DNA from: HNR sp040400085
Lineage (GTDB): Bacteria; Actinomycetota; Actinomycetes; Actinomycetales; Microbacteriaceae
Length of the DNA stretch: 64,000 nucleotides
Assembly (NCBI GenBank): GCA_040400085.1
Contig: JBBAQX010000003.1
Coordinates: forward strand, 62,001 to 126,000
Reading direction: 5' to 3'
Position 1 is the stretch's first letter, and the number at the start of each line of letters is the position of its first letter. A program made the position numbers and the translations under genes. The notes beneath the pieces were generated by a model. It was given only the letters and a program-made list of their open reading frames with translations, had not been told where the DNA came from and ran no database searches. Positions 9,069 through 16,315 of the stretch are shown here, piece by piece.

Positions 9069-9109
9069 CCCCGGCGCTCAGAATGCCGCTGCCGGTGAAG
9101 CGTTGTGAG

Positions 9110-9133
9110 AAGATACGCAGAAGACTGTATCTT
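9110..9133 (+). repeat. Hairpin upstream of def
   Basis: AAGATAC (9110-9116) and GTATCTT (9127-9133) form a perfect 7-bp stem with a 10-base loop. The right arm contains the proposed -10 box of def, so the dyad could be an operator as well as the end of the pyc transcript. Confidence 0.35.
9128..9133 (+). promoter_or_regulatory. Predicted -10 box for leaderless def
   Basis: TATCTT ends 6 bases before the ATG at 9140, and no Shine-Dalgarno sequence is present, as expected for a leaderless mRNA. Confidence 0.4.
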
Positions 9134-9139
9134 TGAGTA

Positions 9140-9631
9140 ATGGCTGAACGCGCAATTCGTATTTTTGGTGACCCCGTACTCAAGACGGAATGTGAACCGG
9201 TGGATCTGTCTGATCCCGGGGTGCGGGGTCTCGTCACTGATCTGCTCGACAGCGTCAGGCTTCCCGGCCGTGCCGGGGTCGCCGCGAACCAGATCGGTGT
9301 TGGCCTCAGGGCGTTCAGCTATAACATTGACGGAGACGTCGGCTATGTGCTCAACCCCGTACTCGTGAGCACGGATGGGGAGCCAGAACAGGTCGGTGAG
9401 GGATGCCTCTCTGTCCCCGAGCTGTGGTATCCGGTCGAAAGATTCCCGTTTGCGAGGGTCGAGGGGGTCGACATAGACGGTAACCCCGTCGTGCTTGAGG
9501 GCGAGGGTCTGCTAGCTCAGGCTCTCCAGCACGAGACAGACCACCTCGAGGGGAAGCTTTACCTCGATCGGCTCGACAGGGAGAACCGAGGCAAAGCCTA
9601 CCGGGAGATCCGAGCTGCCAGCTGGTTCTAA
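9140..9631 (+). CDS. def: Peptide deformylase
   Basis: A 163-residue iron or zinc peptide deformylase that removes the formyl group from new polypeptides in the cytoplasm. All three family motifs are visible: GVAANQ (motif I), EGCLSVP with the metal cysteine at about residue 89 (motif II) and QHETDHLEG with the two metal histidines and catalytic glutamate at about 131-135 (motif III). Length is typical. The ATG at 9140 has no ribosome site but sits 6 bases after a TATCTT box. The gene is convergent with the acyl-CoA synthetase gene, the stops being two bases apart. Confidence 0.96.
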   Translation: MAERAIRIFGDPVLKTECEPVDLSDPGVRGLVTDLLDSVRLPGRAGVAANQIGVGLRAFSYNIDGDVGYVLNPVLVSTDGEPEQVGEGCLSVPELWYPVERFPFARVEGVDIDGNPVVLEGEGLLAQALQHETDHLEGKLYLDRLDRENRGKAYREIRAASWF

Positions 9632-9633
9632 AC

Positions 9634-11463
9634 CTACCGAGGAATGGACATCCCCTCCGTCGGTGGGGCCGAATTACCGTACAGTTCCTCGATATCAGCC
9701 GCGAAGTCCTGAAGGATAATATTCCGCTTCGTGCTCATCTTGGGCGTGAGGTGACCGCTTGCCTCGGTGTATTCAACCGGCAAAACCTTAAACTTACGAA
9801 TCGATTCCGCCCGGGATACTCGGGAATTGGCGTCGTCAACAGCCTTCTGTATCTCAGCCAGAACTTTCGGGTTCTGTGACGCCTGAACGAGGGTCATCGC
9901 GGAGTCAAGATCGTTGTTTCGCAACCAGGTCGGAAGCATATCCGGATCCAGCGTAATCAGAGCCGCGATAAAGGGTTTCTTGTCCCCGACGACGGTGACC
10001 TGGGCAATCAGCGGATTCGCGCGGATCGGGTCTTCGAGGTACGCGGGGGCAACATTCTTGCCGCCCGCTGTCACGATGATCTCCTTCTTGCGCCCGGTGA
10101 TCATCAGCCGACCCTCGCTATCGAAGTCCCCAAGGTCGCCGGTCTTAAAATAACCGTCCTCGGTAAAGGCCTCGCGCGTGGCGCTCTCGTTTTTCCAATA
10201 GCGGTCAAATACATCGACACCCTTCGCTAAAATCTCCCCGTCATCAGCGATACGGATGTCTATCCCCGGCAGCGGGGGACCGACCGTCCCAATCTTGAAG
10301 TTATCAGGCAGGCTAACGGTCAACGGTGCGGTGGTTTCCGTGAGTCCGTAGCCTTCGAGGATCTTGATGCCGAGGCTGTGATAGAAGTGGCCGAGGCGGT
10401 CTCCGAGGGGTGCGGAACCTGATACTGCGTATTTGGTCCGGCCTCCCAATGCCGCCCGCAGCTTGCTATAGACGAGCTTGTCAAATAGCGCGAACTTGAT
10501 CCTCAGCATCAGAGGAACCCGGCCCGTATCGAGCGCTTTGGAATGTTCGACGGCGACCTTGGCAGCGGCGCGGAAAATTTTGCCCTTGCCAGCGCTTTCA
10601 GCTTTTTGTTCGGAGGAGTTATAGACCTTCTCGAAGACCCGCGGTACCGCGAGCAGGAAGGTTGGTTTGAACGAACCAAGGGCGGGCAGTAGCTGGCTCG
10701 TATCCGCCTGGTGGCCTACCCTCACACCCGCGTCGACACAGAGCACAGAAATAAACCGCGCAAAAATATGAGCTGTTGTGATAAACAGTAACGTCGATGT
10801 TCCCTCTTCCAGGACCACGGCCAACGCCTTGGCAGCATTCCGAGAGGTCTCAACAAAGTTTGAGTGGGTGAGGACCACGCCCTTGGGGCGGCCGGTAGAT
10901 CCCGATGTATAGATGAGCGTGGCAATATCGGAACCCTGCGCGAGATTTCGTCGACGCTCGATCTCTTCGTCAGGAACGTCGGCCCCCGCCGTCATAGCCT
11001 GAGCCAGGTCGCCCTGTTCCATACGCATTATCTGCGATATCCGCGGGAGATCATGGCCCACCTCATCAAAGCGGGCGAAATGGTCTGCCGTCTCTGTGAT
11101 CAGAGCGATTGCTTCAGAATCTTCTAGAATCCACTTGATCTGAGATGGTGACGAGGTCTCATAGATGGGAACCATGATTGCGCCGGCAAACCAGAGAGCG
11201 AAATCGACAAGGCTCCACTCGTATTTTGTCTTGCAGATAAATCCGACTTTGTCCCCGGGATGAATACCCGAGGCAACGAATCCCTTCGCGAGCTCTATCA
11301 CCTCTGCATGGAATTGCTGCGCCGTCACATCGCTCCAGCCGTCCCCAGCTGGCAGCGCAAAAATCACTCGATTGGGTGTGGATTTTACTCGACCAACTAG
11401 CAAATCGGTTGCATTGTCAGAGGGCCTTGCCTCAACTATTGCTGGTGTATGTGCCTGTTTCAC
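9634..11463 (-). CDS. fadD15: Long-chain acyl-CoA synthetase, FadD15-like
   Basis: A 609-residue AMP-forming ligase that activates fatty acids to acyl-CoA. It has the ATP-binding P-loop YTSGSTGRPKGV, the GYGLTET adenylate motif, the hinge region KTGDLGDFDSEGRLMITGRK and a C-terminal lysine region typical of the family. The GTG at 11463 is preceded by a strong AAGGAG. It has the same neighbours (acyltransferase, DAHP synthase, PknL, polyprenyl synthase) as fadD15 of mycobacteria. Two dyads lie directly upstream of its ribosome site, described separately. No membrane anchor is seen. Confidence 0.92.
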   Translation of the reverse strand: MKQAHTPAIVEARPSDNATDLLVGRVKSTPNRVIFALPAGDGWSDVTAQQFHAEVIELAKGFVASGIHPGDKVGFICKTKYEWSLVDFALWFAGAIMVPIYETSSPSQIKWILEDSEAIALITETADHFARFDEVGHDLPRISQIMRMEQGDLAQAMTAGADVPDEEIERRRNLAQGSDIATLIYTSGSTGRPKGVVLTHSNFVETSRNAAKALAVVLEEGTSTLLFITTAHIFARFISVLCVDAGVRVGHQADTSQLLPALGSFKPTFLLAVPRVFEKVYNSSEQKAESAGKGKIFRAAAKVAVEHSKALDTGRVPLMLRIKFALFDKLVYSKLRAALGGRTKYAVSGSAPLGDRLGHFYHSLGIKILEGYGLTETTAPLTVSLPDNFKIGTVGPPLPGIDIRIADDGEILAKGVDVFDRYWKNESATREAFTEDGYFKTGDLGDFDSEGRLMITGRKKEIIVTAGGKNVAPAYLEDPIRANPLIAQVTVVGDKKPFIAALITLDPDMLPTWLRNNDLDSAMTLVQASQNPKVLAEIQKAVDDANSRVSRAESIRKFKVLPVEYTEASGHLTPKMSTKRNIILQDFAADIEELYGNSAPPTEGMSIPR

Positions 11464-11472
11464 GGCAACTCC

Positions 11473-11484
11473 TTCGGTACCGAA
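11473..11484. promoter_or_regulatory. Perfect 12-bp palindrome upstream of fadD15
   Basis: TTCGGTACCGAA is its own reverse complement and lies 9 bases from the fadD15 start codon, partly overlapping the AAGGAG ribosome site region. Such a site could bind a repressor or block ribosomes. Confidence 0.45.
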
Positions 11485-11485
11485 T

Positions 11486-11522
11486 TGTGGGGTTCCAGCC
11501 TATTCAGGGGTGGAACCCCACA
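11486..11522. promoter_or_regulatory. 12-bp perfect inverted repeat between fadD15 and the acyltransferase
   Basis: TGTGGGGTTCCA (11486-11497) and TGGAACCCCACA (11511-11522) are exact reverse complements separated by 13 bases. The element sits in the fadD15 leader, 23 bases upstream of its start. In RNA it would form a stable stem without a following U-tract; in DNA it could be an operator. Confidence 0.5.
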
Positions 11523-11716
11523 CGTACATAATGTGGTCTTATTCTAGCGGGCGCTATGTCCGGAACATCATATGGCGCGGGAGCTTGAGAGAACTTGTTA
11601 GTCTTAAGCAGTATTTGTTGCAAAAAACTGTTCCGCCTCATGGGTGCCTTAATCGGTATACGATAACACGTGGGTGGACGTCGAGGTCGTCCGGCAACGT
11701 GGAGAGAAGAAGTACT

Positions 11717-12397
11717 GTGTTCTATTGGATCATGAAGCACCTCATAGCAGGGCCGCTTCTCAAGACGATCTATCGGCCCTGGGTAACAGGCGCCGAAAAT
11801 ATCCCCAAAGAAGGTGGGGTCATTCTGGCCAGCAACCACCTCTCGGTTATCGATTCCGTCTTCTTGCCCATCATGATCGATAGGCATGTCTTCTTCCTCG
11901 CCAAAAGCGATTATTTCACTGGTCGCGGATTCAAAGGATGGATCACCAAAAACTTCATGTTGGCGACCGGTCAGAAACCCATCGACCGCTCCGGAGGCAA
12001 GGCTTCCGAGGCATCCCTCAACACCGGCCTCGATGTGCTCGGTGGCGGCCAGATGCTCGGCATCTATCCTGAGGGAACACGAAGTCCTGATGGGCGGATG
12101 TATCGCGGACGCACCGGAGTTGCACGTATGATCCTTGAATCAGGCGTCCCCGTTGTGCCCGTCGCGATGATCGATACTGATAAGGCCATGCCGATCGGTA
12201 GTAAGCTCCCCAAGATTCGGCGGATCGGAACCGTTATCGGCGACCCTCTTGACTTCTCTAGGTTTCAGGGGATGGACGGCGACCGTTTTATCCTGCGATC
12301 GATCACCGATGAGCTGATGTATGAACTTCAGAAACTTAGCGGGCAGGAATATATCGATGTTTACGCATCCACCGTTCGTAACAAGAACGGTCAATAA
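11717..12397 (+). CDS. plsC: 1-acyl-glycerol-3-phosphate acyltransferase (PlsC family)
   Basis: A 226-residue membrane-associated acyltransferase that probably makes phosphatidic acid from lysophosphatidic acid. The catalytic NHLSVID (NHx4D) is at about residue 38, and the glycerophosphate-binding YPEGTRSPDG is at about residue 116. The frame is open for 345 bases upstream, but homologues begin at FYWIMK; the GTG at 11717 has GGAGAGAAGAAG upstream, and an ATG at 11732 is the alternative. A TACGAT hexamer near 11658 may be the promoter. It diverges from fadD15, as expected for lipid metabolism. Another acyl acceptor is possible. Confidence 0.88.
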   Translation: MFYWIMKHLIAGPLLKTIYRPWVTGAENIPKEGGVILASNHLSVIDSVFLPIMIDRHVFFLAKSDYFTGRGFKGWITKNFMLATGQKPIDRSGGKASEASLNTGLDVLGGGQMLGIYPEGTRSPDGRMYRGRTGVARMILESGVPVVPVAMIDTDKAMPIGSKLPKIRRIGTVIGDPLDFSRFQGMDGDRFILRSITDELMYELQKLSGQEYIDVYASTVRNKNGQ

Positions 12398-12490
12398 TTT
12401 TTCGAGTTTCTAAATCCGGGTAGTATTACCTCTAATCCCCCTGATGTGTGCCGCACTGGCTCACGTCGTTCTACGGCAGAAAGAAGAATA

Positions 12491-13858
12491 GTGTCTGAGC
12501 AGTCAATTACCTCCACGCCTACACCTGCGGACGTTGTGGCCGGGCTCGACTATTGGCGCGAACTCCCGATCAAACAGCAGCCGGCCTGGCCCAATGCTGA
12601 GGCGGTAAGCGCGGCATCGGCCGAGATTGCGTCTCTCCCGCCGCTCGTCTTTGCCGGCGAGGTTGACCATCTTCGCGACCGTCTTGCTATGGCCGCCAGG
12701 GGAGAAGCATTTCTTCTCATGGGAGGCGACTGCGCAGAGACGTTTGCAGGTGCCACCGCTGAGCAGATCAGAAATCGGGTAAAGACGCTGCTGCAGATGG
12801 CCGTCGTTCTCACCTACGGCGCATCCATGCCCGTCATCAAGGTTGGGCGCATGGCAGGGCAATTCGCAAAGCCCCGCTCGAATGACTTCGAGACTCGTGG
12901 CGACCTGACACTTCCCGCATACCGCGGTGACATCGTCAATGGCTACGACTTCACTCCGGAGTCGCGTGAGGCCAACCCTCAGCGCATGGTTCAGGGATAC
13001 CACACCGCGGCCTCTACGCTGAACCTGATCCGCGCCTTCACCCAGGGCGGATTCGCCGATCTGCGCCAGGTACACGACTGGAACAAAGGCTTCACCGAGA
13101 ACCCAGCCAACGCCCGCTACAACAAGATCGCGAAAGAGATCGACAGGGCCGTGCGCTTCATGGTCGCATGTGGTGCCGACCTGGGCGAGCTGACTCGCAC
13201 GGAGTTCTTCGTGAGCCACGAGGCGCTTCTCATGGACTACGAGCGCCCGATGACCCGCATCGATTCGCGCACCGAGAGCGCCTACAACACGTCCTCCCAC
13301 ATGCTGTGGATAGGGGAGCGTACCCGCGACCTCGACAGTGCCCACGTAGACTTCCTCTCCCGTGTGCGCAACCCGATCGGGGTGAAGCTTGGACCCACAA
13401 CGTCCGGCGACGACGCGCTGCGCCTGATCGACAAACTCGACCCCAACCGCGAGCCTGGCCGTCTGACCTTCATCACCCGCATGGGGGCGGACAAGATCCG
13501 CGATGTGCTGCCGCCCCTCCTCGAATCGGTCAAGGACAGCGGCGCGACCCCGCTGTGGGTCACCGACCCGATGCACGGCAATGGAATCACCACTCCGACG
13601 GGCTACAAGACCCGCCGCTTCGACGACGTCATGGACGAGCTCAAGGGCTTCTTCGAGGCGCACCGCTCCGTCGGAACGTACCCTGGCGGTATCCACGTCG
13701 AGCTCACGGGCGACGACGTCACCGAGTGCCTTGGCGGCTCCGAGAACATCGATGAGGCCAGCCTAGCTACCCGCTACGAGTCGCTCTGCGACCCTCGCCT
13801 CAACCACATGCAATCGCTTGAGCTCGCATTCCAGGTGACTGAAGAGCTGACCCGGTAG
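12491..13858 (+). CDS. aroG: Class II 3-deoxy-7-phosphoheptulonate (DAHP) synthase
   Basis: A 455-residue plant-type DAHP synthase, which joins phosphoenolpyruvate and erythrose 4-phosphate in the first step of aromatic amino acid synthesis. Visible family blocks are QQPAWPN, LLMGGDCAETF, VGRMAGQFAKPRS, GVKLGPTT and the C-terminal GGIHVELTGDDVTEC. The frame is open upstream to 12446, but the GTG at 12491 follows an AGAAAGAAG site and gives the usual MSEQ-like start. The closest well-known relative by neighbourhood is mycobacterial AroG (Rv2178c). It is followed by a strong hairpin and a convergent gene. Confidence 0.95.
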   Translation: MSEQSITSTPTPADVVAGLDYWRELPIKQQPAWPNAEAVSAASAEIASLPPLVFAGEVDHLRDRLAMAARGEAFLLMGGDCAETFAGATAEQIRNRVKTLLQMAVVLTYGASMPVIKVGRMAGQFAKPRSNDFETRGDLTLPAYRGDIVNGYDFTPESREANPQRMVQGYHTAASTLNLIRAFTQGGFADLRQVHDWNKGFTENPANARYNKIAKEIDRAVRFMVACGADLGELTRTEFFVSHEALLMDYERPMTRIDSRTESAYNTSSHMLWIGERTRDLDSAHVDFLSRVRNPIGVKLGPTTSGDDALRLIDKLDPNREPGRLTFITRMGADKIRDVLPPLLESVKDSGATPLWVTDPMHGNGITTPTGYKTRRFDDVMDELKGFFEAHRSVGTYPGGIHVELTGDDVTECLGGSENIDEASLATRYESLCDPRLNHMQSLELAFQVTEELTR

Positions 13859-13869
13859 TTCGCATCGAT

Positions 13870-13898
13870 GGGGGATGCTCGTGCCCTGAGCATCCCCC
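13870..13898. terminator. Bidirectional hairpin between aroG and the UvrA-like gene
   Basis: GGGGGATGCTC and GAGCATCCCCC pair perfectly over 11 bp around a 7-base loop, midway between two convergent stops. There is no strong T-tract, but position and stability suit termination of both transcripts. Confidence 0.65.
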
Positions 13899-13907
13899 AA
13901 TCGAAAG

Positions 13908-16268
13908 CTAGTGGCTGACGTAGGCTGCGAGGTGCTGACCGGTGAGGGTTGAGCGCGCGGCAACGAGATCACGTGGCGACCCCTCGAAGACGATATTCCC
14001 GCCGTCGTGCCCGGCCCCTGGTCCGATATCGATGATCCAATCGGCGTGGGTCATCACCGCCTGGTGATGCTCAACAACGATGACCGATTTCCCAGATTCT
14101 ACGAGCCGGTCAAGTAGTCCGAGTAGATTCTCGATATCTGCAAGATGCAGCCCGGTTGTGGGTTCATCAAGGACATAGATGTTGCCGGTTTCCGACATGC
14201 TATTGGCCAGCTTAAGACGTTGGCGTTCGCCGCCGGATAGGGTCGAAAGCGGCTGGCCTAGGCTGATATAGCCGAGCCCGACATCGACGAGACGACGGAG
14301 AATCGTGTTTGCTGCCGGAATTTTGGCATCGCCCGTTCCGAAAAACTCCTGAGCCTGGGCAATCGACATCGCGAGTACCTCGCTGATGTTTCGACCCCCA
14401 AACTGGTATTCGAGAACGGATGCCTGGAACCGCTTCCCCTCGCACACTTCGCACGGAGACGATACGCTGGCCATGACTCCAAGGTCGGTATAGATAACTC
14501 CAGCACCGTTGCAATGGGGGCAGGCTCCTTCCGAATTAGCGCTGAAGAGCCCTGGCTTGACGCTGTTGGCCTTTGCGAACGCTTTTCGGATCGGCTCGAG
14601 AAGGCCCGTGTAGGTCGCGGGATTGCTGCGCCGCGACCCTTTGATTGCCCCCTGATCGATTGATACCACTCCCTCGCTTGCGGGGATCGAGCCATGCACG
14701 AGAGAGCTCTTGCCCGAACCTGCAACTCCCGTGATTACGACAAGCATCCCGAGGGGAATATCGACGTTGACATCGTTCAGATTGTTTGCGGATGCGCCAC
14801 GAATTTCAAGCATTCCGCTGGGTTTCCGGGGGGAAATTTTGAGCGTGGTGATATCTCCGAGGTGGCGCCCGGTGAGAGTATCGCTTGCCCGCAGATCCTC
14901 AACGGTTCCCTCGAAGCAGATTTCGCCACCGTTAGTTCCCGCATGCGGTCCGAGATCTACCGCATGATCGGCAATCGCGATTGTCTCCGGCTTGTGCTCG
15001 ACGACCAGCACGGTATTGCCCTTGTCCCGTAGGCGCAGGAGGAGTTTGTTCATCCGTTCTATGTCGTGGGGGTGCAACCCTATTGTGGGCTCGTCGAAGA
15101 CATAGGTAACGTCGGTGAGCGACGAACCCAGGTGGCGGATCATCTTCGTGCGCTGCGCTTCTCCGCCGGAGAGTGTGCCGGCCGGGCGATCGAGGGAGAG
15201 GTAGCCCAGGCCGATCTCGACAAATGAATCCAACGTATCCCTTAGCGATTCCAGAAGAGGGGCCATGGTGGGCTCATCCAATCCTCGGACCCACTCTGCC
15301 AGGTCACTGATCTGCATGGCACAGGCCTCAGCGATGTTGATTCCAGCGACCTTCGACGAGCGGGCGCCCTCATTGAGGCGGGTTCCCTCGCACTCGGGGC
15401 AGGTGGTGAAGGTGACGGCCCTATCGACAAACGCGCGGATGTGAGGCTGCATCGCCTCGCGATCCTTTGACAGGAAAGCTTTCTGGACCTTTGGTATGAG
15501 TCCCTCGTAGGTCATATTTATGTCCCCGACCTTTACCTTGACCGGCTCGCGGTAGAGGAAATCGTGGAGTTCTTTCTTGTTGTAGTTCCGGATGGCCTTA
15601 TCGGGATCGAGAAAACCGGATCCCGTGAAGATGCGCACACCCCATCCGTCAGCGGTGTATCCGGGGATCGTGAGGGCACCTTCGTTCAGTGACTTGGAAT
15701 CGTCGAAGAGTTGGGTGAGGTCGATGTCATTGATTTTTCCCATCCCCTCACAACGGGGGCATTGCCCGCCGGTAATCGTGAAGCTGCGCCGCTCCTTCAC
15801 CGTTTGGCCGCCCTTCTCGAAGGTGACGGCACCCGCGCCGCTAATCGAGGCGACGTTGAAGGAGAATGCCTGGGGGGAGCCAACCTGGGGGTCTCCGAGC
15901 CTGCTGAAGACGATCCGCAGCATTGCGTTGACATCCGTCGCGGTGCCTACAGTCGAACGCGAGTTAGCGCCCATCCGCTCCTGATCGACGATAATTGCCG
16001 TGGTGATTCCTTCAAGTAAGTCCACATCAGGTCTGGCCTGATTGGGCATCATGCCCTGCAAGAAAGAACTATACGTTTCATTGATCATCCGCTGTGATTC
16101 AGCGGCAATAGTGCCGAAAACTAGCGAGCTTTTTCCCGAGCCGGATACCCCGGTAAAGACGGTGAGTCGACGTTTGGGGATATCTAGGCTGATGTTCTTG
16201 AGGTTATTCTCCCTCGCGCCGCGAACGTGGATGTGATCATGACTGTCTGCGATGTGAGTGGTGGGCAT
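13908..16268 (-). CDS. Short UvrA-like ABC ATPase
   Basis: A 786-residue protein with two UvrA-type ATP-binding cassettes: Walker A GVSGSGKSS near residue 40 and GVAGSGKSS in the second half, with signatures LSGGEAQRTKM and LSGGERQRLKL. Zinc-finger cysteine pairs are seen (CPRCEG, CPECEG, CPHCNG and CEVCEG). It is about 160 residues shorter than standard UvrA (about 950), as in UvrA2/DrrC-like proteins that lack much of the UvrB-binding region. It may act in DNA damage or drug tolerance rather than standard excision repair. The ATG at 16268 has GGGAG 11 bases upstream. It separates aroG from pknL, which are close neighbours in mycobacteria. Confidence 0.88.
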   Translation of the reverse strand: MPTTHIADSHDHIHVRGARENNLKNISLDIPKRRLTVFTGVSGSGKSSLVFGTIAAESQRMINETYSSFLQGMMPNQARPDVDLLEGITTAIIVDQERMGANSRSTVGTATDVNAMLRIVFSRLGDPQVGSPQAFSFNVASISGAGAVTFEKGGQTVKERRSFTITGGQCPRCEGMGKINDIDLTQLFDDSKSLNEGALTIPGYTADGWGVRIFTGSGFLDPDKAIRNYNKKELHDFLYREPVKVKVGDINMTYEGLIPKVQKAFLSKDREAMQPHIRAFVDRAVTFTTCPECEGTRLNEGARSSKVAGINIAEACAMQISDLAEWVRGLDEPTMAPLLESLRDTLDSFVEIGLGYLSLDRPAGTLSGGEAQRTKMIRHLGSSLTDVTYVFDEPTIGLHPHDIERMNKLLLRLRDKGNTVLVVEHKPETIAIADHAVDLGPHAGTNGGEICFEGTVEDLRASDTLTGRHLGDITTLKISPRKPSGMLEIRGASANNLNDVNVDIPLGMLVVITGVAGSGKSSLVHGSIPASEGVVSIDQGAIKGSRRSNPATYTGLLEPIRKAFAKANSVKPGLFSANSEGACPHCNGAGVIYTDLGVMASVSSPCEVCEGKRFQASVLEYQFGGRNISEVLAMSIAQAQEFFGTGDAKIPAANTILRRLVDVGLGYISLGQPLSTLSGGERQRLKLANSMSETGNIYVLDEPTTGLHLADIENLLGLLDRLVESGKSVIVVEHHQAVMTHADWIIDIGPGAGHDGGNIVFEGSPRDLVAARSTLTGQHLAAYVSH

Positions 16269-16315
16269 GGGGTTTATTTCTCCCGTTCATTTAGCTCGTG
16301 ACTTGCGTCGGGCAG

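Noticed and set aside
12503..13696. 397-codon minus-strand frame across aroG
   Set aside because: It lies fully inside the DAHP synthase gene, has no recognisable domain, and the plus-strand product is a clear family match. It is a shadow frame.
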